This document shows, piece by piece, positions 1 to 5,267 of a DNA stretch of 5,856 nt (its first letter is position 1; each line of letters begins with the position of its first letter). The stretch is taken from positions 1-5,856 of the forward strand of contig JAAZFO010000199.1 of assembly GCA_012511695.1 (NCBI GenBank). The letters are read 5' to 3'. The notes beneath the pieces were generated by a model that did not search any database, was not told where the DNA came from, and saw only the letters and a program-made list of their open reading frames with translations. A program made the translations under genes and the position numbers. Origin of the DNA: Erysipelotrichia bacterium. GTDB taxonomy: Bacteria > Bacillota_I > Bacilli_A > RFN20 > CAG-826.

Positions 1-615
1 CAGGAATATTATTTTGGCAACAATAATTATATCGCTAAAGAGCTAAATCCGCAGCAAATTAGCATTAATTATAATAAGATTTACTTAAAAACAGGCAAAC
101 TAAACGCCACCTCTAAGCAACAGCTCGCGGACGATTTAGAGACGAATAATAAGGTTGTGAAAATTTTATTTGCCGAGGATTTAAAATATACTTTTAACAA
201 CACTTCAAAAAGTATATCTAGTATTATTCTTTTAATTATTGCTTTTTCGATTGCCTTAGGGATAATGATCAATTACAACTTGTTATTAATTAATATCCAT
301 ACAAGGAAACGTGAAATTGCCACTTTAAAAGTCTTAGGCTATCAAGAAAAAGAAGTGTCCGGTTATGTCTTTAGAGAAACACTTATCATTTCAATTTTTG
401 CAATTTTAATCGGCCTACTTTTAGGCAAAATCTTACATTATTTCATCATCAGTCAAATCGTCATTGACGGTGTTTTGTTGTATAATTCGATCGGTTGGCA
501 AAGTTATATATACACAATACTTATGTCAATGGTCTTCTTGGTTTTTGTCTATTTGATGTCGATACCACATACAAAAAAAATTAATATGATTGAAGCCTTA
601 AAATCATATGAATAA
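1..615 (+). CDS. FtsX/MacB-type ABC transporter permease, C-terminal part (5' truncated by window)
   Basis: The frame is open from the first base of the window to a TAA stop, giving 204 visible residues. The N-terminal part of the gene lies outside. Three hydrophobic segments are visible at about residues 73-97, 127-150 and 168-188. The short charged cytoplasmic loop between the first two reads RKREIATLKVLGY followed by an FRE motif. This is the hallmark of the C-terminal FtsX permease domain, and the chain ends with the usual 'EALKSYE' tail. About 70 hydrophilic residues before the first segment would be the end of a large extracytoplasmic domain. Such proteins pair with an ABC ATPase in lipoprotein, peptide or cell-wall related export, or in mechanotransmission. 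The substrate cannot be told from this fragment. A GTG at 157 could be mistaken for a start, but the frame runs on upstream and the protein context is continuous. No terminator is visible after the stop. Confidence 0.9.
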   Translation, partial: QEYYFGNNNYIAKELNPQQISINYNKIYLKTGKLNATSKQQLADDLETNNKVVKILFAEDLKYTFNNTSKSISSIILLIIAFSIALGIMINYNLLLINIHTRKREIATLKVLGYQEKEVSGYVFRETLIISIFAILIGLLLGKILHYFIISQIVIDGVLLYNSIGWQSYIYTILMSMVFLVFVYLMSIPHTKKINMIEALKSYE

Positions 616-779
616 GAACTATGTATTGCGACGGTATCAAGATAAAAGGTAAACAAAACGCACGCTTAAAAATAATATTCTACGACTGAAGAGTTTAGCT
701 AAAAGACACTTTAATATTAGCCAAATAGTGACCACTTTAAGGTTAAAAGTATAGGAATATTGGAAAGGAAAGGTTAAAA
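616..779. other. Intergenic region with no clear gene
   Basis: This gap between the permease gene and the NYN gene holds no convincing coding sequence, no GC-rich hairpin followed by T residues, and no RNA gene that I recognise. It contains a 10-bp direct repeat (739-748 and 770-779), a shorter CACTTTAA repeat (707-714 and 733-740), and a purine-rich Shine-Dalgarno-like tract at its right end (about 762-773). A weak promoter candidate is GTGACC (728-733), a 16-bp spacer and TATAGG (750-755). It matches the consensus at four of six bases in each box and is not secure. Confidence 0.5.
739..779 (+). repeat. 10-bp direct repeat AAGGTTAAAA, two copies 31 bp apart
   Basis: The identical decamer AAGGTTAAAA occurs at 739-748 and 770-779, with start-to-start distance 31 bp, or about three helical turns. 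The second copy overlaps the Shine-Dalgarno-like tract of the possible leader ORF. It could be a regulator site that binds one DNA face, or chance in AT-rich sequence. Confidence 0.45.
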
Positions 780-836
780 ATGGTTTTATTTCACCACAAA
801 ATAAAATATAATTTTATTGAGCAAAGGTACAGGTAA
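780..836 (+). CDS. Possible 18-aa leader peptide (uORF) ahead of the NYN gene
   Basis: An ATG at 780 opens an 18-codon frame (starts MVLFHHKIKY, ends QRYR) that stops at TAA 834-836. It is preceded at about 6 nt by AAGGAAAGG (765-773), a stronger ribosome-binding tract than any other in the neighbourhood. Its stop lies four bases before the preferred ATG of the NYN gene (841), and the two are in different frames. The layout would suit translational coupling. I do not recognise the peptide. It could equally be a chance ORF, and if transcription starts at the -10-like TATAAT at 807-812 it would not be transcribed from that promoter. Confidence 0.3.
   Translation: MVLFHHKIKYNFIEQRYR
807..812 (+). 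promoter_or_regulatory. Candidate -10 box (TATAAT) for the NYN gene
   Basis: A perfect TATAAT lies 28 bases before the ATG at 841. A start near 819 would leave a leader of about 22 nt with AGGT (831-834) as a weak ribosome site. The -35 region (about 784-789, TTTTAT) matches the consensus poorly and TATAAT is common in AT-rich DNA, so this is only a candidate. If true, it excludes the in-frame TTG at 817 as start because that codon would be at or before the transcript end. Confidence 0.3.
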
Positions 837-840
837 CAAC

Positions 841-1674
841 ATGAGAAACACAGAAATGAAAAGAATTGCTTTGCTGGTCGATTTTGATAATTTTAATGAA
901 GACCACTATTTCGAAATTTTATTTGAAGAACTCGATGAAATCGGTGATGTCATTATCGGCAGAGTATATTTTTCTAATGAAGAAGGGAAGAGGTTAGCGA
1001 ATAAATTTAAAGACTTAGAGCTCGACCCTATTTATCAATTGAGATTTTCTACCGGCAAAAACGCCGTTGATATTCGGATGTCGATTGAAGCGATCGAATT
1101 GCTGAGCAAAGATTATATTAATGCTTTTTGTTTAGCAACCCACGATTCGGACTTCACACCATTAGTTAAAAAATTAAAAGAAAATAATCGCTTTGTTATC
1201 GGAGCGGGCAGAGATAATGTCAGCAGACACTTCAAAAGCGCCTGCGATCAATTTATTAATGTTGAACAAATTTTTAATGCGAAGAAAACTAAAGTCGTTA
1301 AAAAGAATGTCGGCATTAAAAAAGAAATCGATGAGATCACTAAAAATATTGATCAGCGCTTGACTGAACTCATCACTTTAGTCAATGGAATTATTGATCA
1401 AAACAAAGAGAGCGATGGTTATATGTACTTATCAAGATTATCGATTTTGTTAAGTGTTAAAGATAAAGAATTTAACCCGAAAAACTATGGTGCTTCTAAT
1501 AAGAGAATATTGCCTTTTTTCCAAAAGCATTTGAGCAATTATTTTGACCTAATTGAAGAAAAAAATGTTTGGAAAATAGCGATAAAACCTGGAGCGAAAG
1601 CAGCAGCAGCACCTGTAGTCAAAAAACCAAGAAAAACACCACGCAAAACTCGTAAAACGAGTAAAAGTAAGTGA
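841..1674 (+). CDS. NYN-domain putative ribonuclease with LOTUS/OST-HTH-like C-terminal domain
   Basis: The product is 277 residues. Residues 7-147 form a NYN (PIN-like, LabA/DUF88) domain. It begins KRIALLVDFDNF (D14, D16, N17), continues with GKNAVDIRM (K73, D77), and has the metal-site motif ATHDSDF (D102, D104) before GAGRDNVSRHF. Family knowledge points to Mg-dependent RNA cleavage in the cytoplasm, but the RNA target is unknown. Residues of about 170-248 (LTELI... GYMYLSRL... NPKNYG... VWKIAIK) look like an OST-HTH/LOTUS RNA-binding domain. The last 27 residues are an Ala run (A254-A257, from four GCA codons at 1600-1611) and a Lys/Arg-rich tail, probably for nucleic-acid contact. The frame can be extended to TTG 817, but ATG 841 has a spaced AGGT and keeps the family-typical short N terminus. 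ATG 856 is also possible. The next gene follows after 38 bp with no terminator, so co-transcription is possible. Confidence 0.85.
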   Translation: MRNTEMKRIALLVDFDNFNEDHYFEILFEELDEIGDVIIGRVYFSNEEGKRLANKFKDLELDPIYQLRFSTGKNAVDIRMSIEAIELLSKDYINAFCLATHDSDFTPLVKKLKENNRFVIGAGRDNVSRHFKSACDQFINVEQIFNAKKTKVVKKNVGIKKEIDEITKNIDQRLTELITLVNGIIDQNKESDGYMYLSRLSILLSVKDKEFNPKNYGASNKRILPFFQKHLSNYFDLIEEKNVWKIAIKPGAKAAAAPVVKKPRKTPRKTRKTSKSK

Positions 1675-1680
1675 TTTTAT

Positions 1681-1689
1681 TGGTATGAT
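1681..1689 (+). promoter_or_regulatory. Candidate extended -10 promoter for the metal permease
   Basis: TGG followed by TATGAT fits the TGn-TATAAT extended -10 form with one mismatch. Transcription would begin near 1696, leaving about 17 nt before the ATG at 1713. No good -35 is visible (about 1661-1666 is GTAAAA), though extended -10 promoters tolerate this. No SmtB-like inverted repeat lies here, so any such promoter would not be under the downstream repressor by the same operator type. Confidence 0.3.
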
Positions 1690-1712
1690 GGATGTGGATT
1701 AGCTAAACCGTT

Positions 1713-2579
1713 ATGACTTGGGATTTATTTTTAGACATATTGCTACACTCTATCGTAGATAGTTTGCTAGTTTTCGTTTTCGTTTTTATCTTTCATGTCA
1801 TTCTTTCTTTTATTGAACAATCCGTCTCAAATTTTTTAATAAGAAGAAAAAAAGCTGCCCCTGTTTTTGGGGCATTTTTTGGTTTGGTTCCTCAGTGTGG
1901 CACTAGTGTGATGGCCGCTGATTTATATATGAGCAAATATATTACCGTTGGCACATTGATTGCGGTTTTTCTCGCTAGTAATGATGAAGCGTTATTAATT
2001 CTTTTGACAGCTTGGAATGAAAAAACATTAGTTATTTTTCCATTAATTGGTTTAAAAATATTAGTGGGAGCTTCCATTGGCATCATCGTTGATTTTGTCG
2101 TTCGTCGCCAGCCGATTAAAGATGTCAGTCAAGTAGAGGCAAAACCAGTTTGCTGTCACGGAAAACATCATGAAAAAACTCCACTTCATGACCATTTAAT
2201 CCACCCGCTTAATCACGCTCTTAAAATTCTCATCTATTTATTTGTAATAAATTTAGCTTTAGGTTTAGTAATCGGCTTTGTCGGTGAGCAAAATTTCATC
2301 GACTTTATGGCTTTAAATAAATATCTCGCTCCTTTATTTGCGGCGATGATCGGTTTAATTCCTAATTGCGCTTCCAGTGTATTGATTACGGGACTCTTTT
2401 TATCTAACACCTTATCATTTGGTGCCTTTTTCGCGGGTTTATTAGTAAATGCTGGTATCGGTTTTACGGTGTTATTTAAACAATATAAGAATATTAAGAG
2501 TGCACTTCTTATCATCGGCTTTTGTTTTATAGTCGCTGTTATTTTCGGTTATGCGACGTGTTTAATTACAGGTTTTTAA
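1713..2579 (+). CDS. ArsP_2-like putative heavy-metal efflux permease
   Basis: A 288-residue integral membrane protein with about eight hydrophobic segments. Two halves share a motif, GLVPQCGTS (57-65) and GLIPNCASS (214-222). Each is followed by a Gly/Ala-rich helix, which suggests an internal duplication. This matches my memory of the ArsP_2 family (putative 10-TM heavy-metal exporters, also annotated as putative manganese or arsenic transporters). The conserved Cys in each half (C62, C219) is a likely metal ligand. The hydrophilic loop between the halves carries C147, C148, H149, H152, H153, H159, H161, H164 and H168, a probable metal-binding segment. The ATG is fixed by an in-frame TAA at 1704-1706. 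No clear Shine-Dalgarno precedes it (GGA at 1696-1698 is 14 nt away), so translation may be weak or coupled. The downstream Zn/Cd repressor and ATPase support a role in metal export. The exact substrate and transport direction are not shown by sequence. Confidence 0.75.
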   Translation: MTWDLFLDILLHSIVDSLLVFVFVFIFHVILSFIEQSVSNFLIRRKKAAPVFGAFFGLVPQCGTSVMAADLYMSKYITVGTLIAVFLASNDEALLILLTAWNEKTLVIFPLIGLKILVGASIGIIVDFVVRRQPIKDVSQVEAKPVCCHGKHHEKTPLHDHLIHPLNHALKILIYLFVINLALGLVIGFVGEQNFIDFMALNKYLAPLFAAMIGLIPNCASSVLITGLFLSNTLSFGAFFAGLLVNAGIGFTVLFKQYKNIKSALLIIGFCFIVAVIFGYATCLITGF

Positions 2580-2617
2580 CTAAACGAGTAGTCACTAAAT
2601 ATATTTTTCCTTTTTAC

Positions 2618-2646
2618 TTGAAAATATGAATAAACGTTCATATAAT
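2618..2646 (+). promoter_or_regulatory. Sigma-A type promoter of the repressor-ATPase operon
   Basis: TTGAAA (2618-2623), a 17-bp spacer, and a perfect TATAAT (2641-2646). Transcription should begin near 2653. This is the strongest promoter in the window. A T-rich tract (2602-2615) lies just upstream. The operator inverted repeat fills the spacer and enters the -10 box. Confidence 0.85.
2624..2643. promoter_or_regulatory. SmtB/ArsR-type operator, perfect inverted repeat
   Basis: ATATGAA (2624-2630), six bases TAAACG, and TTCATAT (2637-2643) form a perfect 7-6-7 inverted repeat. Read as TGAATA-AA-CGTTCA, it fits the 12-2-12 imperfect-palindrome layout known for SmtB, ZiaR and CzrA-type metal repressors. 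Its place between -35 and -10 implies that bound repressor blocks RNA polymerase. The gene for a matching repressor starts 21 bp downstream, so autoregulation is inferred. Confidence 0.85.
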
Positions 2647-2652
2647 ATTTTC

Positions 2653-2656
2653 GAGG
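2653..2656 (+). promoter_or_regulatory. Ribosome binding site of the ArsR-type gene
   Basis: GAGG, eight bases before the ATG at 2665, supports that start. The predicted transcript start falls on or next to this site, so the untranslated leader would be only about 12 nt. Confidence 0.6.
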
Positions 2657-2664
2657 TTTAAAAA

Positions 2665-3036
2665 ATGAAAAATATTTCTCCTAACGCTATTGAAAAAATG
2701 GAAAAGCTATTAGCCACTGCGGCTGACAAGACGCGGCTAAAAATTATGCTTGCTCTTTTTGACGATAGTGCTTGTAGTTGTAAAGAAGAAAGCGATCGCA
2801 AATGTGAAGTTTGCGAGACACTTGGTTGCATGATTGAAAAATGTGTTAAAGATATCGCTTTTGAAATCGGGGCTTCTCAATCGCTGGTGTCGCACCAATT
2901 GAAAGTTATGAAAGATATTAAGCTGGTGGGCTCTAGAAAAGAAGGGAGAAGAGTTTATTATTTTTTAAAAGACAAACACATCCGTTTGTTACTCAGTGTT
3001 GCTTACAGTCACGTCATGGAGGAAAATTGCACATGA
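2665..3036 (+). CDS. ArsR/SmtB-family metal-sensing repressor (CadC/CzrA-like), Cys-rich
   Basis: A 123-residue winged-helix regulator. The core DKTRLKIMLALF (21-32), KCVKDIAFEIGASQSLVSHQLK (59-80, recognition helix region) and GSRKEGRRVYYFL (89-101, wing) is typical of the family. The C-terminal helix has D103, H105, H116 and E119 in the spacing D-x-H-x10-H-x2-E. This is exactly the SmtB alpha-5 zinc site (D104/H106/H117/E120 in SmtB). It also has C37, C39, C47, C50, C55 and C60. C60 sits where the ELCVCD alpha-3 site of CadC/ArsR has its first Cys, but the second Cys of that motif is replaced by Lys62. About 20 residues between helices 2 and 3 look inserted compared with common ArsR proteins. 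It probably dimerises, binds the operator just upstream, and is released by Zn(II), Cd(II) or Pb(II). The stop overlaps the ATPase start by ATGA. Confidence 0.92.
   Translation: MKNISPNAIEKMEKLLATAADKTRLKIMLALFDDSACSCKEESDRKCEVCETLGCMIEKCVKDIAFEIGASQSLVSHQLKVMKDIKLVGSRKEGRRVYYFLKDKHIRLLLSVAYSHVMEENCT
3018..3022 (+). promoter_or_regulatory. Ribosome binding site deciding the ATPase start
   Basis: GGAGG inside the end of the repressor gene lies 10 bases before ATG 3033 but only 4 bases before the in-frame TTG 3027. The spacing and codon favour ATG 3033, with an ATGA overlap to the repressor stop and probable translational coupling. Confidence 0.75.
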
Positions 3037-5204
3037 TTAAAAAAGTCTATCACATTTCTGGCTTTGATTGTCCGAGTTGCGCCAGTAAAACAGAAACATT
3101 TCTTAATAAACAAAAAGGGATTGAAAAAAGCCATATTGATTTTGCAACGAACAAAATGTTCGTCACCTATGACCAAGAAGCTTTTACCATCGAAAAGTTG
3201 ATGGATTTAATCGCTAAAGTGGAAAGCGGTCCGATCACTTTAAAAGAAGCGGATGACAAAGAAAATGAAAAGGGCATCATCTTATTTACTGGAGATATGT
3301 GGTATGCATTTTATAGAGTCCTTCTCGCCATTGTTGTCTTAGTCGTTAATCTCTTTATTATTAATACTATTGACCCTACCGGCTGGATTAGATTTTCATT
3401 ATATTTAGTCGCGACTATTCTTTTAATCTACGATGTTTCGTGGCGTGTTATTTTACACATCAGGCACCGCCAAAATATTATCGATCATAATTTGTTAATT
3501 TCCTTAGCTGTTTTTGGAGCTATCGCCCTTTCTATTATTTTTATGAGTGAGCGTGATGTCCATAAAAGTGTGGAATTTTTAATGGAAGGGATGATGATTG
3601 TCGGCTTTTTCCAAATCGGTCTAATTATTGAAAAATATGCGACTAATAAAAGTAAATTGGCAGTCATGAATGCCGTACAATTAAGAGTCGAATACGCCAA
3701 TATCTTAAAAGGCAATGAAGTAATTAGGGTTAATCCTGAAGATTTAGAAATTGATGATATCGTCGTCATCAGTGCTGGAGAAATGATTCCGGTCGATGGA
3801 GAAATCATCGAGGGGAGAGGTTATATTAATAAATCATCTCTGACTGGTGAATTTGTTCCAGTCCTAGGCGATAGCGAACATAACGAAGTTTTTGCAGGCT
3901 GTTTAGTTGAAGAAGGCTTCATTAAAGTCAAAGTGACGAAACGTTATGAAGATAGCGCCGTTGCCAAAATTATAAAACTCATCTCCTATAGTGGTGAAAA
4001 TAAGAGCAAAGCTGATGAATTTATCGCTAAATTTGCGCGCTACTACACCCCGATTATTGTCTTATTATCAGTGGTGGTCTTTTTAACTGGCGGTTTAATT
4101 ACTAAAGATTGGCGGACTTACTTTGTCTCGGGGTTGATGATCTTGGTCACTGGTTGTCCTTGCGCCATTGTTATTTCGGTTCCACTTGCTTATTTTGCCG
4201 CTATTGGTTTAGCGAGCAAAAGAGGAATTGTCATTAAAGGGACTAATTATTTAGATGAGATTAATAAGATCGGTAAAGTAATTACTGATAAAACCGGCAC
4301 ATTAACGCACGGAGTATTCTCAATTCAAAAAATTGCTCCGGCTGAGGGTGTTCTAGAAGATGAATTAATGAATGCTTTATATGCTGTAGAAAGCTTATCA
4401 ACGCATCCGATCGCTAAAGCTATTTGTCACGGCGTTGACATCAAAGCAATCGCTGCTAAACAAGTCGATTTCAAAGAAATTGCGGGGTCAGGAGTGACAA
4501 CCATTAACGACGGCCAGCGTATTTATGCCGGCAATGCCGCTTTTATGAAAGAAAGTGGTGTGCTAGTTAAACCTAACTCTGAACAAGGAGTCATCGTTCA
4601 CGCACAAAAAGATGGAAAATATTTGGGCTACATTATCCTTAATGACAAAATTAAAAAAGAAGCCTATGACCTTGTAAAACTTTTACATAAAGAAAAAATG
4701 GCGGTTATCTTATTAACTGGAGACCGTCGTGAAAATTCTCTTGCCTTACAAAAAGAACTAGGTATTGATCGAGTTTATAGTGAATTAACACCAGCTGATA
4801 AAGTTAACATCCTTGAAAGGGAGATGTCTGATACGCATAAAAATGTCGCTTTTGTCGGCGACGGCATTAATGATGCGCCGAGTATTATGAGAAGTGATGT
4901 CGGTTTTGCTATGGGGGCGATAGGAAGTGATATCGCTGTTGAAAATGCTGACATCGTCATCATGAACGATAATCCGGTGAAAGTTTATGAATCGGTGAAA
5001 ATTGCGCGTACCGCACAGCGCACCGCCATATTCAATATTGTCTCCGCTTTATTGATCAAATTTATCGTCTTTATTCTCGTTATTATTCCTGGTGTAAACC
5101 TTCCGATGGAACTACCGGTTATTGCTGATACTGGCTTGACGGTTGCTTTAGTTATTAATTCACTCTTAATTCTTTATCGTCGGATGAATAACAAAGTAAA
5201 ATAA
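3033..5204 (+). CDS. zntA: P1B-2 type Zn(II)/Cd(II)/Pb(II)-exporting P-type ATPase
   Basis: A 723-residue inner-membrane pump that uses ATP to export soft divalent metals. Residues 1-65 form one HMA metal-binding domain with GFDCPSC (C13, C16). Four membrane segments follow at about 92-111, 122-143, 152-171 and 183-201. The actuator loop carries TGE (271-273). The sixth segment holds the metal-site CPC (C375-P376-C377). The phosphorylation site DKTGT has D419, then come HP (H458-P459), TGD (562-564) and GDGINDAP (609-616). In the last two membrane segments K676 and D699 (in ADTG) match the Lys and Asp that mark the P1B-2 group (K693 and D714 of E. coli ZntA). This separates it from the Cu(I) pumps. 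The length is usual for the family and all catalytic motifs are intact. It forms an operon with the preceding repressor. The symbol cadA would be equally fair. Zn, Cd and Pb cannot be ranked by sequence. Confidence 0.95.
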   Translation: MIKKVYHISGFDCPSCASKTETFLNKQKGIEKSHIDFATNKMFVTYDQEAFTIEKLMDLIAKVESGPITLKEADDKENEKGIILFTGDMWYAFYRVLLAIVVLVVNLFIINTIDPTGWIRFSLYLVATILLIYDVSWRVILHIRHRQNIIDHNLLISLAVFGAIALSIIFMSERDVHKSVEFLMEGMMIVGFFQIGLIIEKYATNKSKLAVMNAVQLRVEYANILKGNEVIRVNPEDLEIDDIVVISAGEMIPVDGEIIEGRGYINKSSLTGEFVPVLGDSEHNEVFAGCLVEEGFIKVKVTKRYEDSAVAKIIKLISYSGENKSKADEFIAKFARYYTPIIVLLSVVVFLTGGLITKDWRTYFVSGLMILVTGCPCAIVISVPLAYFAAIGLASKRGIVIKGTNYLDEINKIGKVITDKTGTLTHGVFSIQKIAPAEGVLEDELMNALYAVESLSTHPIAKAICHGVDIKAIAAKQVDFKEIAGSGVTTINDGQRIYAGNAAFMKESGVLVKPNSEQGVIVHAQKDGKYLGYIILNDKIKKEAYDLVKLLHKEKMAVILLTGDRRENSLALQKELGIDRVYSELTPADKVNILEREMSDTHKNVAFVGDGINDAPSIMRSDVGFAMGAIGSDIAVENADIVIMNDNPVKVYESVKIARTAQRTAIFNIVSALLIKFIVFILVIIPGVNLPMELPVIADTGLTVALVINSLLILYRRMNNKVK

Positions 5205-5212
5205 AACAAATT

Positions 5213-5250
5213 AAAACATGTAAATTGTTCGTGCAACTTACATGTTTTTT
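5213..5250. terminator. Bidirectional intrinsic terminator between zntA-like gene and deoD
   Basis: AAAACATGTAA (5213-5223) pairs fully with TTACATGTTTT (5238-5248). After one A/C mismatch, TTG (5225-5227) pairs with CAA (5234-5236) around a six-base loop. Six T residues (5245-5250) follow on the + strand. On the - strand the complement of AAAA and the upstream A-rich stretch gives a T tract, so the same hairpin can end the convergent deoD transcript. Confidence 0.88.
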
Positions 5251-5267
5251 GTTTGAATATGATTTAA

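Noticed and set aside
157..615. GTG at 157 as the start of a small 152-residue membrane protein
   Set aside because: The frame stays open to base 1 and the protein continues smoothly upstream, so this is the tail of a longer FtsX-type permease.
608..652. 14-codon ORF (starts MNKNYVLRRY) overlapping the end of the permease gene
   Set aside because: Very short, no separate ribosome site, no recognisable product; expected by chance.
698..721. GCTAA/TTAGC inverted repeat as a terminator of the FtsX-type gene
   Set aside because: Five base pairs, AT-rich, inner bases do not pair and no T run follows.
817..840. TTG-initiated N-terminal extension of the NYN protein
   Set aside because: TTG lacks a spaced Shine-Dalgarno, the added residues are not typical of the family, and a -10-like box lies directly before it.
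1648..1662. Hairpin ACTCGT-AAA-ACGAGT near the end of the NYN gene as a terminator
   Set aside because: Only six base pairs with a three-base loop, inside the coding region, and no T tract follows on the + strand.
2589..2615. TAGTCACTA quasi-palindrome followed by T-rich DNA as a terminator after the permease
   Set aside because: The stem would have four pairs with a one-base loop, which cannot form a stable hairpin. The T-rich tract is better read as part of the next promoter's upstream region.
3485..3808. Antisense open frame of 107 codons within the ATPase gene
   Set aside because: It lies wholly opposite a well-conserved P-type ATPase, resembles no known protein, and has the composition of a shadow frame. 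The same holds for the antisense frames at 81-272, 1892-2086, 2234-2515 and 4775-4963.
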